A DNA stretch of 64,000 bases from JABAQJ01 sp046327745 (GCA_046327745.1 JAXLXV010000022.1:55762-119761), one strand, 5' to 3'; numbered from the stretch's first letter, positions 36,878 through 46,492 are shown. A program made the numbers and translations. The notes: a model not told the origin generated them from the sequence alone.

Positions 36878-38749
36878 CTAGAATACATCCAGTGCGAGTT
36901 CGACTTTTCCGAAGGGTGCCGACACCTGCGCCCCCTGGACGGTCCCTCGCACCGCTTCCAGCATTTCCCGGGCAATCGCGATGCCCTCGGCGACGGCATG
37001 CTCCTTGGAGCGCTCGTTGGCCTGACGCATCCGAGCAATGACGCCTTCAGGGACCACCACGCCCGGAACTTCGTTGGCCAGAAACTCGGCGTTCCGCACA
37101 GATACCAGCGGCCAGATACCGGCGACGATTGGGATCCTGGTGGCCGGCAGCCGTTCGAGAAACTGTTCGAGCTGCTGAACGTCGAACACCGGCTGGGTGA
37201 TCGCAAATTCTGCCCCAGCTTCCACCTTGAACTGAAAGCGGCGCAGCTCCAGTTCAAGATCGATGGCGGCCGGATTCACGCCGACGCCGATGACATACGA
37301 GGTTGGACGTCCGATTGCATTCCCGCCCGGATCGAGGCCGCGATTCAACCCGTGGACCAGGTTCGTCAGCCCAATCGAGTCGATGTCAAACACCGCCGTG
37401 GCGTCGGGATACGGCCCCATCTTTGGCGGGTCGCCCGTCACCAGCAGGATGTTCCGCAAACCCATGGCCGCCGCGCCTAACAAATCGCTGAGCATGCCCA
37501 GCAGGTTGCGGTCGCGACAGGAATAGTGGCAGACGGTTTCGATGCCGACCTGCTGTTCGATCAGCAGACTGGTCATCATGGCACCCATGCGGCTCTGGGC
37601 GCGCGGTCCATCCGGGACATTTACGGCGTCTACGCCGCGTGCCTTGAGCGAAGCCACATCCGTTAGCATCCGCGAGGCATCTACGCCGCGCGGGGGCACG
37701 ATCTCCACCGACGTGACAAAGCGCTTCGCCGCCAGCTTCGACGCCCACGCCGATCGCTCACCAAACGGCACTTCCTCGGCGCCTTTGGCCCGAGGTTCGG
37801 CCGTCGCTCCTACACGCACAGGCGTGGCGGAGCTGGTCGAGGCCATGGTGCGCTGCTGCAAACGCGGCACCAGGGGACGAATGCCCTCCACCATGGCCTT
37901 GGTGTGCTCCGGAGTGGTGCCGCAGCATCCACCCACGATCTTGGCGCCAGCCTGCACCAGATGGCGCGCATAAGTCGCCATGTATTCCGGACTGGCCATG
38001 TACATGCTGCGTCCGCCCACGTCACGCGGCATGCCCGCGTTTGGTTGCGCACTGAGTTTGTGCGTGGTGACGCCCGACATCTTCTCGATGGCTTCCAAGA
38101 TCGTCTGCGGACCCACCGAGCAGTTCAAACCGATGACGTCTGCCCCGGCGGCATCCAGCGTGCGCGCCACATCCTCTGGCGTGGCGCCAAAGGGGGTCAG
38201 TCCGTCCACTCCGATGGTCATCTGGGCAATGACGGGCATCGTGGCGTCCACGCTGCGCGCGGCGGCGATGGCTTCTCCCATTTCGTCCAGGTCACCGATC
38301 GTCTCGATGATGAAGCAGTCCGCGCCCCCCGACTTCAACGCCGCCATCTGTTCAGCGAAGGCCGCACGTGCTTCCTCGCGTGAGGTCGGACCAAACGGCT
38401 CCAAGCGCACACCGAGCGGTCCCACCGCGCCAGCGACAATAAGGTCCTCGCCAGCTACGTCGCGGGCGATCGCCGCCGCCGCGCGATTGATCTCGCCGAC
38501 CTGTTGCTCCAGCCCGTACTGCGCCAGCTTGAGCCGATTGGCACCGAAGGAGTTGGTCTCTAATGCCTCCGCACCGGCCGCCCGATAAGCGCGGTGCACG
38601 TCACGAACCAGTTCGGGGGCCCGGACGTTCAGCTCATCGTAGCACTGGTTGATGAAGACGCCCTTCTGGTACAGCATGGTACCCATGGCGCCATCGAACA
38701 GGATGACGGCGTCCGGATCCAGCAGTCGAGCCGCGCGAGCACTGGTCAC
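36878..38749 (-). CDS. Bifunctional homocysteine S-methyltransferase / 5,10-methylenetetrahydrofolate reductase
   Basis: 623 residues from a GTG that overlaps the metH stop (GTGA). The N-terminal homocysteine-methyltransferase barrel (about 1-300) has ILFDGAMGTMLYQKG, IGLNCSVGPQTILEAIEKM and the zinc-binding GGCCGTTPEHTKAM. The C-terminal MetF-like barrel (about 330-620) has ETVCHYSCRDRNLLGMLSDLLG, LLVTGDPPKMGPYPDATAVFDIDS and FAITQPVFDVQQLEQFLERL. It supplies methyl-THF and can methylate homocysteine, possibly with S-methylmethionine or methyl-THF as donor. Immediately downstream of metH, so methyl-group production and use are co-expressed. Confidence 0.95.
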   Translation of the reverse strand: MTSARAARLLDPDAVILFDGAMGTMLYQKGVFINQCYDELNVRAPELVRDVHRAYRAAGAEALETNSFGANRLKLAQYGLEQQVGEINRAAAAIARDVAGEDLIVAGAVGPLGVRLEPFGPTSREEARAAFAEQMAALKSGGADCFIIETIGDLDEMGEAIAAARSVDATMPVIAQMTIGVDGLTPFGATPEDVARTLDAAGADVIGLNCSVGPQTILEAIEKMSGVTTHKLSAQPNAGMPRDVGGRSMYMASPEYMATYARHLVQAGAKIVGGCCGTTPEHTKAMVEGIRPLVPRLQQRTMASTSSATPVRVGATAEPRAKGAEEVPFGERSAWASKLAAKRFVTSVEIVPPRGVDASRMLTDVASLKARGVDAVNVPDGPRAQSRMGAMMTSLLIEQQVGIETVCHYSCRDRNLLGMLSDLLGAAAMGLRNILLVTGDPPKMGPYPDATAVFDIDSIGLTNLVHGLNRGLDPGGNAIGRPTSYVIGVGVNPAAIDLELELRRFQFKVEAGAEFAITQPVFDVQQLEQFLERLPATRIPIVAGIWPLVSVRNAEFLANEVPGVVVPEGVIARMRQANERSKEHAVAEGIAIAREMLEAVRGTVQGAQVSAPFGKVELALDVF

Positions 38750-41700
38750 GATCCTGTAACTCCTTCCGCGTCGGCGCTGCCACGAACGACGTAGTATCGG
38801 GCCGACGGGTGGTGAACGATCAATGCGGCGGTACTCTGTTCCGGAACGAGCTGGAAGGCTTCCGTCAGCTCCATACCTAACGCTTCAACGGCGGGCAGGA
38901 GCCGGAACAGGACGGCATGATCGTCCAGGTCGGGGCAGGCACCGTACCCCCACGAATACCGCTTCCCACGCCCGTCGTCGATCCCCAATTCGCGACGGAT
39001 ACGCCGGTGCATGTACTCAGCCGTCGCCTCGGCGGCCTCCACCGACAGACCGTGCACGAAGTACGCTTCCGTGTATTCGCCACTTGCCTGCAGTCGTTCA
39101 AAACGCTGCGCGGCCTGCGGTCCCACGGTCACGACTTGAAAAGCCGCCACGTCCACTTCGCCGGAGCTGACGGGGCGAAAGTAGTCGGCTAGGCACAGGC
39201 GCTCGCGACCCTCTTGGCGCGGGAAATGAAAGCGCGCGATCTCGCGAAGTGCGCCGCCGTCACTCTCGTACGCCGCAGGATCGTAGACAATGAGCGCGTT
39301 GCCCTCGGCCTGCACAGGGAAGTAACCGTACACCGACTGTGGCGTGAGCCAGCCTTCGGACAGGGCCGACGCCGACAAGCGAGCGCGCGTCGGTTCAAAT
39401 ACGTCGCGCACGGAGGCGTCGTAGGCCGCACCGGAGCCACGCCCGCCCCACTGAAGTCGATAGAGCTCGTCCAGGTCCAACAGCTCGAGCACGTCAGCCA
39501 ATGGCAGGTCGCGCACGACCCGCGGGCCGAAGAAGGGCGGTGTGGGGACGGGGTGATCGAGACTGACGTCGCTGCGCTCGCCCCCGTCCTGCCCGCCTAA
39601 CGCGTCCTTGCCAACCTTCGCATGCAGGAAGACGTCTCGATGGGCCTCTTCCAGCTGATTGGCGACCAGACGGTCCCGCCGATCGCGGTCCATGAGCCCG
39701 TCCATCGTCGCCAGCCCTTCAAAAGCGTCCTTGCAATAGAAGACGCCCGCGTCATAGGGGCGCTCGCCGTCCACAAAGAGAGCGCGCCGGCCAAAACGAC
39801 GGTTGATCGCCGCCCCGCCAATCAACACAGGAATCCTCAGGGAACGGCGGTCCAGCTCCTGCACGCAGAGTGGCATCTGCTTGGACGTGCTCACCAGTAG
39901 GGCCGACAGGCCAATCGCATCCGCGCCCACCTCGACAGCCTTGTCGAGGATGGTGTTGACCGGCACTTGCTTCCCCAGGTCGTAGACGGTGTAGCCGTTG
40001 TTCGAGAGGATGGTGTTGACCAGCGACTTGCCAATGTCGTGCACGTCGCCATACACGGTCGCGAGCACCACCTTGCCCTTCGTATAGCCTTCGGCGCGTT
40101 CGAGGAACTGTTCGAGGTGCTTGACGGCCCGCTTCATCACTTCCGCCGACTGCAACACGAAGGGGAGGATCAGTTCACCGGCGCCGAACTTGTCTCCGAC
40201 ATCCTTCATGGCGGGCAACAGCACGTCATTCAGCACGCGGACGGGCGACTCGCGAACACCGGCGGCATCTAGCGCCGCCTCGATCCCCTCCTTCTTGCGG
40301 TGCACGACCATCCAGTGCACGCGTTCGTCGGGGGCCATGGAGGCCGTGGGGTCCACCTTGGCGTCCGCCGCTGTGTTGGCGTCGGCGCTCTGATCAAAGG
40401 CCGCGATAAAGCGTTGCAAGGCGTCCGGATCTCGATGAAACACCAGCGCGTCCGCCAACCGTCGCGTTGCATCTGACAGCTCGGCGTACGGGGTGATGTG
40501 CGCGGGATTCACGATAGCCGCGTCCAGGCCAGCTTGCACGCAGTGATGCAGGAACACCGAGTTGAGCGCCGCGCGAGCTTGAGGCGACAGGCCAAAGCTG
40601 ACGTTCGACACGCCCAAGATGGTCAACACGCCGGGGAGTTCGCGCTTGATCGCGCGGATTCCCTCGATTGTCTCGCGTGCCGATTCCACCCATTCGGCGT
40701 CACCGGTCGCCAGGGTAAACGTGAGGGCGTCGAAGATCAGATCGGAGGGCTGCATCCCGTATTCACCAACCACCAGGTCGTGAATCTTGCGAGCCACCTC
40801 CAACTTCCTCGCAGCGGTCCGCGCCATGCCGATTTCGTCGATGGTCAAGGCCACCAGGGCGGCGCCATGGCGCTTGGCCAGCGGCACCACGGCGTCGATG
40901 CGCGCGCGACCGTTCTCCATGTTGATCGAGTTGATGATCGCGCGACCAGGGATGTGCTCGAGTGCGGAGGCGATGACGTTCGCCTCTGTGGAGTCGATCA
41001 TCAGCGGTGTGTCGACGCTCATGGAGAGCAACTTCACGATGGTGGACATCTGATCGGCTTCATCGGCGCGCTCGGTGAGCGCGACGCAGACGTCCAGCAC
41101 GTGGGCACCAGATTCGGCCTGCTCCCGCGCCACATCCAGGATCCCTTCGTAGTCGTCGGACAAGAGCAAGCGCTTGACCTTGCGCGACCCCTGTGAATTG
41201 ACGCGTTCGCCGACCAGCAACGGCGGGGGGTCTTGGTGCAGCGTGATGGCCCGCATGGCGGACGATACGCGGGGGACTCGATGCGCTCGGCGTCCACCCT
41301 GCAATACGGAGTGCCGAGTGGCGATGGAAGGATGATGCGAGGAGGCGTGGTCGGTGTTAGCGTGTTTTTCGGGGGGGGCCCCCCGCACTTCCGCAACGAT
41401 CGCTGCCAGGTGCTCGGGACGCGTCCCGCAACATCCCCCAACGATGCGCACCCCAAAGTCGCGCACAAACTCGCCCAGCATCGCGGCCATCGGCGCCGGT
41501 TCCAACGGGTACACGGCTTCACCAACCCCCGTATTGATCGGCAGCCCAGCATTCGGAATCACCGACAGCGGCAACGACGAGTGCTCGGCCAGGTACCGCA
41601 CCGGCTCCCGCATGTGCTCCGGGCCTGTCGAACAGTTCAATCCAATCACGTCCACCGGCAGCGACTCCAGCGTCGTCATGGCGCTCGCGACGTCCGTGCC

Positions 41701-42336
41701 TAACAACATCCGCCCGCTGGTGTCCAAGGTGACCTGCGCCTGTACGGGCACACGGAACCCGAGTTCCGTGAACAGACGCTGGAATCCGGCAATCGCTGCC
41801 TTCACCTCCAAAATGTCCTGCGCCGTTTCAACCAGTAGCACGTCCACTCCGCCCTCGACCAGTGCCTTGGCCTGTGCGTAGTAATCGGCCGAAAGCGCAT
41901 CATAGGTCACGTTGGAGAGCGCCGGATCACTGCTCGATGGCAGCATGCCGGTCGGCCCAATCGAGCCGGCCACAAAGCGTGGTCGTTCCGGCGTGGCAAA
42001 CGCGTCTGCCGCCGCTCGCGCGAGCCGCGCCGCGCTCACGTTGATCTCGTGCACGCGATCCAAGAGCCCCCACTCGGCCAGGCGGCGAGGCGTCGACTGG
42101 AAGGTGCACGTCTCGACGACGTCGCAACCGACGGCCAGGAAGGAGTCATGCACAGCGCGCACGACGTCTGGGCGTGTGAGCACGAGGTAATCGTTACACC
42201 CCTCGTATGCTGCGCCGCCAAAGTCTTCGGCCGTCAGCTCAAAACGCTGCAGGCTCGTACCCATCGCGCCGTCGTAGATCAGCACGCCGCGGGTCAGGGC
42301 TTCAAGGTACGCCGATCGAACCGGCAGGTCCGCCAT
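38746..42336 (-). CDS. metH: Cobalamin-dependent methionine synthase
   Basis: 1196 residues from the ATG at 42336 with AAGGAAAG upstream; normal MetH length. Four modules in order: homocysteine/zinc barrel (about 1-330; GLNCSTGPEHM, GGCCGTRPEHL), pterin barrel (about 365-620; VGERVNSQGSRK, MIDSTEANVIASALEHIPG), cobalamin domain (about 650-880; GDVHDIGKSLVNTILSNNGY, the D-x-H-x-x-G ligand loop), and the AdoMet reactivation domain (about 890-1196; YSWGYGACPDLDDHAVLF). A His/Ser-rich linker joins the first two. It makes methionine from homocysteine and methyl-THF. A terminator-like hairpin sits just ahead of the start. Confidence 0.96.
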   Translation of the reverse strand: MADLPVRSAYLEALTRGVLIYDGAMGTSLQRFELTAEDFGGAAYEGCNDYLVLTRPDVVRAVHDSFLAVGCDVVETCTFQSTPRRLAEWGLLDRVHEINVSAARLARAAADAFATPERPRFVAGSIGPTGMLPSSSDPALSNVTYDALSADYYAQAKALVEGGVDVLLVETAQDILEVKAAIAGFQRLFTELGFRVPVQAQVTLDTSGRMLLGTDVASAMTTLESLPVDVIGLNCSTGPEHMREPVRYLAEHSSLPLSVIPNAGLPINTGVGEAVYPLEPAPMAAMLGEFVRDFGVRIVGGCCGTRPEHLAAIVAEVRGAPPEKHANTDHASSHHPSIATRHSVLQGGRRAHRVPRVSSAMRAITLHQDPPPLLVGERVNSQGSRKVKRLLLSDDYEGILDVAREQAESGAHVLDVCVALTERADEADQMSTIVKLLSMSVDTPLMIDSTEANVIASALEHIPGRAIINSINMENGRARIDAVVPLAKRHGAALVALTIDEIGMARTAARKLEVARKIHDLVVGEYGMQPSDLIFDALTFTLATGDAEWVESARETIEGIRAIKRELPGVLTILGVSNVSFGLSPQARAALNSVFLHHCVQAGLDAAIVNPAHITPYAELSDATRRLADALVFHRDPDALQRFIAAFDQSADANTAADAKVDPTASMAPDERVHWMVVHRKKEGIEAALDAAGVRESPVRVLNDVLLPAMKDVGDKFGAGELILPFVLQSAEVMKRAVKHLEQFLERAEGYTKGKVVLATVYGDVHDIGKSLVNTILSNNGYTVYDLGKQVPVNTILDKAVEVGADAIGLSALLVSTSKQMPLCVQELDRRSLRIPVLIGGAAINRRFGRRALFVDGERPYDAGVFYCKDAFEGLATMDGLMDRDRRDRLVANQLEEAHRDVFLHAKVGKDALGGQDGGERSDVSLDHPVPTPPFFGPRVVRDLPLADVLELLDLDELYRLQWGGRGSGAAYDASVRDVFEPTRARLSASALSEGWLTPQSVYGYFPVQAEGNALIVYDPAAYESDGGALREIARFHFPRQEGRERLCLADYFRPVSSGEVDVAAFQVVTVGPQAAQRFERLQASGEYTEAYFVHGLSVEAAEATAEYMHRRIRRELGIDDGRGKRYSWGYGACPDLDDHAVLFRLLPAVEALGMELTEAFQLVPEQSTAALIVHHPSARYYVVRGSADAEGVTGS

Positions 42337-42360
42337 CTTTCCTTGTGTCGTCACAGTCGC

Positions 42361-42399
42361 AGAAACAAAAACGGCCCGGGGCAAACGCGCCCAGAGCCG
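42361..42399 (-). terminator. Intrinsic terminator in the metH leader, candidate attenuator
   Basis: Read on the minus strand, an 11-position stem (arms 42389-42399 and 42372-42382, one G-U pair and one mismatch, 6-base loop) is followed by TTTTTGTTTCT. It ends about 25 bases before the metH ATG and about 170 bases after the stop of the upstream gene. A terminator immediately before the ribosome-binding site is the layout of an attenuated leader. It may also simply end the upstream transcript. Confidence 0.65.
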
Positions 42400-42568
42400 G
42401 CGCTTTAGCGAAATGTTTAACGTGGCCGCAAGTTGCCCGAAATCGCCACGATCAATTGTCGATGGAGCCGCGAGCCCGAGGTCCACCCCATTCCGACGCC
42501 CAACAGCGGGGCGTCGTCACCAACGGATCATAAGCGAGCGGGCAGGGGATTGCAAAGCGCCGCAGGGC
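42400..42568 (-). promoter_or_regulatory. metH 5' leader, structured, no known riboswitch recognised
   Basis: Between the DUF167 gene and the hairpin before metH. On the minus strand it contains a perfect 8-bp hairpin CGACGCCC / GGGCGTCG and a second stem CGTGGC / GCCACG. I looked for SAM-I/IV, SAH and cobalamin box consensus sequences and saw none. It could hold an unrecognised methionine-related or B12-related control element. Confidence 0.35.
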
Positions 42569-42862
42569 TTACGAGGCCACCAGACCGTGGACGGACTGCG
42601 CAGGTACCCCCGACACCTCTACCACCTTGGTCCGGCTGGTGTGGCCAGAGATCACCTGCACCTGCGACCGCGCGACCTGCAGTCGTTCCGCCAGCATGGT
42701 AACAACGGCATCGTTGGCCGCGCCGTCCACTGGCGGCGCGTGAACACGCACCTTGAGCGCCTCACCGTGCACGCCCACGATCTCGGTGCGGCTCGCGCGT
42801 GGCTGCACTCGCACGCTGAAACGGACAGCTCCCGCACGTTCCTGCACCACCAGCGCACTCAC
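42569..42862 (-). CDS. DUF167 / YggU-family protein
   Basis: 97 residues, the family's usual size. Signature: VRFSVRVQPRASRTEIVG, LKVRVHAPPVDGAANDAVV and VQVISGHTSRTKVVEVSG. The function is unknown; the gene commonly follows yggT, as here, with a 4-bp overlap. Its stop is 230 bases before metH. Confidence 0.92.
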   Translation of the reverse strand: MSALVVQERAGAVRFSVRVQPRASRTEIVGVHGEALKVRVHAPPVDGAANDAVVTMLAERLQVARSQVQVISGHTSRTKVVEVSGVPAQSVHGLVAS

Positions 42863-43464
42863 AGCAGGGCCGATTCAATCAGCTGCAACAGGAAGTAGGC
42901 AATAATCGGCGTGATGTCGACCATCCCCAACGAGGGGATGATCGCGCGCAACGGTCGGAGGATGGGCTCCGTGAGCACGAACGACCAGCGGACCCATTTC
43001 GAATAGGGCGACAGACTCGTCCACGAGACGACCACGCGCACCATCAGCGCGATTTGCAGCAGCGAGAAGGTCCACAGGACGGCCACGCGATAGATGCCGC
43101 GCGAGCCACCTTCCGCGGCCACCATCGCCGTGATGACCTGGTCGCGCACAAACTGCAGTGCCGACAAGACCACGATGCCGCCGACCACGACAAACACCAA
43201 CGCCCACCACGGCGCGGTGGATGGCGCGCCTCCCGCACGTATCACGCGCCGTTCGATCGGAAGGATCGCTGGGTCCACGCTCTGCCGGAAAAAGCGCGCG
43301 ACCTTGCCGAACGGGTTGATGCGTCGTGTGCGAACAGCCCAGTCGATTGCACAAATGACCGCTAGCAGGGCCGCGATGCCAAAGAACGCGACCCGCAGTC
43401 CGCCCAATACCGTGTCGAATACCGTCAACGCGCCGGTCACGACTGTAACCTGACCGCCGCCCAC
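42859..43464 (-). CDS. YggT-family integral membrane protein
   Basis: About 201 residues from a GTG at 43464; GTG 43440 is an alternative, and the frame extends further upstream into the aldehyde dehydrogenase end. Four or five hydrophobic segments. The C-terminal YggT repeat is clear: LLQIALMVRVVVSWTSLSPYSKW, then LTEPILRPLRAIIPSLGMVDITPIIAYFLLQLI. An extra N-terminal membrane region of about 100 residues makes it longer than typical YggT. YggT proteins are implicated in cell-division or envelope positioning and osmotic stress; the mechanism is unknown. Confidence 0.85.
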   Translation of the reverse strand: MGGGQVTVVTGALTVFDTVLGGLRVAFFGIAALLAVICAIDWAVRTRRINPFGKVARFFRQSVDPAILPIERRVIRAGGAPSTAPWWALVFVVVGGIVVLSALQFVRDQVITAMVAAEGGSRGIYRVAVLWTFSLLQIALMVRVVVSWTSLSPYSKWVRWSFVLTEPILRPLRAIIPSLGMVDITPIIAYFLLQLIESALL

Positions 43465-43486
43465 CGTGGCTTCAAGGGCGACGGCG

Positions 43487-45091
43487 TCAGATCGGACGTT
43501 GCGGACGGAAGAGCAGGCGTAGCGTGCCGGCGATGCCTCGCAGTCGCTCGAGTACCGAATCACCATGGGCTAGGCGCAGGTACCCGTCAAGGTTCGCCAC
43601 GGAGGACGACGAGTAGCCGAACCACCACGCCTGACGCCAACCGGCGAACCGGTCGTCGATCACGGTATGAGTGCGCACACACTCTTCGAGTCCCGCCAAT
43701 CCGTGCGACCTGCCGGTACCGCTCGCCTTCACTCCGCCGTGCGGAACATCGGCGATGCCAGCGACCGCGGCTGCGTCGTTGATCATCACCGTGCCAGAAT
43801 GCAACTGCTGTGCAATGCGAATCGCGCGGGTGCGGTTACGGCTCCATACGCTGGCACTCAGCCCGAACATGCTCGCGTTGGCGCGCGCAACCGCATCGGA
43901 CTCATCGACCACCTCGACCACGGGGAGCAGAGGCCCAAAGGTCTCCTCGGTCAGCACGCGTGCCTGATCCGCGACACCGGTCAACAGCGTCGGAGGGAAG
44001 GCCCGCGCCAGGCCGCCTAACGCGGACGGCGCGCTGGACGTGGCTCCTTGCGCCACGGCATCGCGCAATTGCCCCTCGAGGGCCTCACGCTGTAGCGGTC
44101 GAATCAGGGGACCAACATCGTACTCCGAATCGGAGTCCGTGCGCACACGCAGCTTGGCGATGCGTTCCTGGAGCGCCGCCACGAACGCGGGATAGACGCC
44201 TCGTTCGACGAATATCCGCTTCGGTGCCACACAGGTCTGCCCCGCGTTGGCAAAACGTCCCCACACGATGCCACTCGCCGCGTGGTCGATGTCGGCGTCA
44301 TCGAGCACGATCGCGGCGTCACTCCCCCCGAGTTCCAGCACGCATGGCGTGAACCGTTCCGCACAGGCCACCGCGACTCTGCGTCCTGTGTTCACGGAAC
44401 CAGTGAAGAACACCTTGTCCACCTCACTGGCCACCAAGGCTGCACCCGTTGGCCCAGCCCCCTGTGCCACGCTGAACACGCCGCTTGGAACTCCCGCGTC
44501 GCCAAAAAGCTCCGCCAAAAGCTCGCCCGACGCTGGCGTAAACTCCGAGGGCTTGAGCACCACCGTATTGCCTGTGGCTACCGCGGCCAACGCGATACCG
44601 GCCGGCAGCATGAACGGATAGTTCCACGGCGAGATCACCGCGATCACTCCGTAGGGATCGTGACCGATTCTCACGCGCTTTCGCCACAGTGCGAGGCTCT
44701 CTGGTGTGAACCAGTCCGGCGTCAGGAGTCGCGGCGTGTGGCGCGACACAAAGCGCGCCATGTCGAGCACGACGCCGACTTCCGCCGCCAGGGCTTCGGC
44801 CACGGGCTTTCCGTTCTCTCGCGAAATCGTGGCAGCCACTTCGTGGCGCCGTCGGTACAACGCTCGACGAAAGGCCTCGATCCGGGCCACCCGTTCTGAG
44901 ACGTCCGTGGCTCGCCATGCTCCACTGGCCTGCCGTGCGCGGGCGACTAGGGTCGCCACCTCGTCAGCACCTAACGACTCGTATCGACGCCAGACGACGC
45001 CGGTGGCCACGTCGTGCGATTCGACCGACGCTGGCGGGACGTGACCGGCGGGCGGGGCCAGGGGCGCTTCGATCCGCGTTCCTCCCGTCAT
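43487..45091 (-). CDS. Aldehyde dehydrogenase (NAD(P)-dependent) family protein
   Basis: 534 residues from the ATG at 45091. Rossmann NAD site WNYPFMLPAGIALAAVATGNTVVLKPSEFTP, FTGSVNTGR, general base Glu in VLELGGSDAAIVL, and nucleophile Cys in FANAGQTCVAPKRIFV. The substrate channel and C-terminus (ASGTGRSHGLAGLEECVRTH) match the succinate-semialdehyde / coniferyl-aldehyde-like branch. A C-terminal extension of about 60 residues with aromatic and hydrophobic residues is unusual and may be a membrane association tail. It overlaps the VanZ-like gene by ATGA. Confidence 0.92.
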   Translation of the reverse strand: MTGGTRIEAPLAPPAGHVPPASVESHDVATGVVWRRYESLGADEVATLVARARQASGAWRATDVSERVARIEAFRRALYRRRHEVAATISRENGKPVAEALAAEVGVVLDMARFVSRHTPRLLTPDWFTPESLALWRKRVRIGHDPYGVIAVISPWNYPFMLPAGIALAAVATGNTVVLKPSEFTPASGELLAELFGDAGVPSGVFSVAQGAGPTGAALVASEVDKVFFTGSVNTGRRVAVACAERFTPCVLELGGSDAAIVLDDADIDHAASGIVWGRFANAGQTCVAPKRIFVERGVYPAFVAALQERIAKLRVRTDSDSEYDVGPLIRPLQREALEGQLRDAVAQGATSSAPSALGGLARAFPPTLLTGVADQARVLTEETFGPLLPVVEVVDESDAVARANASMFGLSASVWSRNRTRAIRIAQQLHSGTVMINDAAAVAGIADVPHGGVKASGTGRSHGLAGLEECVRTHTVIDDRFAGWRQAWWFGYSSSSVANLDGYLRLAHGDSVLERLRGIAGTLRLLFRPQRPI

Positions 45092-46491
45092 TCCGGTGCT
45101 ACCCACGAAGTGTCCACCCGCACCCGCTGGCGTCGCACCGCGGAACCGAGCCAACCCGTCACCTGTCCGATCACTCCGGCAGCCGCAACGCCGGTCCACT
45201 CGACTGCCGTGAAAGGCGCCCCGCCAAACAGAATGTGCACCGAGGCGAGCGCCGACAGGAAAAAGGCAAGGATGACCGTGGTCTTGAATCGACCCTGTAC
45301 GGTGCGCTCGCGCTGCGCACGTGGCGCCGCCGACAAGGCCAACCAGTACATCGGGGCAAGGGACAGCAGACATAGGAACGCCGCATTCCACCATTGATAC
45401 TGTGCCCCAAGCGGGACATCACGGGGCATTACAAACGCCCACGCCACGGCAGGTGAGAGCGTGACAAATCGCTCATGCTCTTCCGACGGTCCACGCGTGT
45501 GCAGGTAGAGCCCCGTGCGTTGCAGGCTGGCCTCCAGCTCCATCGCCGACGTCAGGGCCTCGTCGCCCGATGCCGCGTCGGTCTCGCCGAACGCCAGCGG
45601 CAAGGCGCCAACGGGGGCGCGAAAGCCCAGGCTTGTTGCACGCATCCGAACGCGATAGACAAAGTCACTACCCCAGCGGCCGATCATGAAGCGCTCGTCC
45701 ATTGGTGCGGCCAGCCGCGCGATGAGAGCGATATGGCCAGGCACCTGGGCGCGGGGCCGCACCACGGCGCGCACGTCGTTCCGATCGGCAGCCGCAACGT
45801 CCGGCGTGAAGACGGGATCGACCGCAGCAAAGGCCTCCAATGGCACGCCGTTGACCTGAAGAGAATCGAGCTGGCCCGCAAACGTGTCGTAACCGTTCTT
45901 CTTCGGCAACCACTGCACCCAATGCACCAAGAACGGTACCTCAGGCTGGAGCAGCCGACCCGCCGCGCCTAGCACCGTGATGACCAACAACGATCCAAGT
46001 GCGGCCAGTCGGCGCGCCAGCCGCGTGTTAGGCAGGAGGAGCTCCTCCCAACGGACAAGGGCCATGAGACCGAGGGCCCCACCCACTGAATTTGCCACCA
46101 CGTCGCCCAGTGCCGCGTCGCGGCCCGGCACCACCGTCCACTGCAGGAGCTCAATCGTCAGGGACAGCAGCAACGGCACGACATAGAGCCACCAGCGGCG
46201 GACTCCCCAGAGCCCTAACGCGACGCCGAGTGGCACGAACAACAGGACGTTCAGCACGAAGTCCGTCCCGCCGAGATCGCCACAGAAAAGACACCACGGC
46301 CCCAGCCCAGCGGTCGGCTCCGCCGGTGTCAACGTCAGCCGGCCGATCACCGCTACACTGGCGACCGTCATGAGGAGCGCTATCGGTCTGTGGCGTGACC
46401 GGAGATGTTCGAAAAAAGTCAGTGTGCGTGGCAACGCCGTGTGGTCGCTAGTTTCATAGGTTCGCTGGAAAGCTACGCAAGAAGGGTGCAT
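45088..46491 (-). CDS. VanZ-like membrane protein with an extracytoplasmic domain
   Basis: 467 residues. The N-terminal 185 residues are VanZ-like: several helices with TDFVLNVLLFVPLGVALGLWG, SLTIELLQWTVVPGRDAALGDVVANSVGGALGLMAL. A soluble insert follows (about 200-350) that looks beta-rich and may be a concanavalin/LamG-like fold, and two or three more helices end the protein. VanZ in the vancomycin cluster gives teicoplanin resistance, but most VanZ-like proteins have unknown envelope roles. Overlaps the aldehyde dehydrogenase start. Confidence 0.8.
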   Translation of the reverse strand: MHPSCVAFQRTYETSDHTALPRTLTFFEHLRSRHRPIALLMTVASVAVIGRLTLTPAEPTAGLGPWCLFCGDLGGTDFVLNVLLFVPLGVALGLWGVRRWWLYVVPLLLSLTIELLQWTVVPGRDAALGDVVANSVGGALGLMALVRWEELLLPNTRLARRLAALGSLLVITVLGAAGRLLQPEVPFLVHWVQWLPKKNGYDTFAGQLDSLQVNGVPLEAFAAVDPVFTPDVAAADRNDVRAVVRPRAQVPGHIALIARLAAPMDERFMIGRWGSDFVYRVRMRATSLGFRAPVGALPLAFGETDAASGDEALTSAMELEASLQRTGLYLHTRGPSEEHERFVTLSPAVAWAFVMPRDVPLGAQYQWWNAAFLCLLSLAPMYWLALSAAPRAQRERTVQGRFKTTVILAFFLSALASVHILFGGAPFTAVEWTGVAAAGVIGQVTGWLGSAVRRQRVRVDTSWVAPE

Positions 46492-46492
46492 C

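Noticed and set aside
42400..42568. SAM, SAH or cobalamin riboswitch in the metH leader
   Set aside because: None of the consensus boxes I know for these classes is visible on the minus strand; only generic stems were found.
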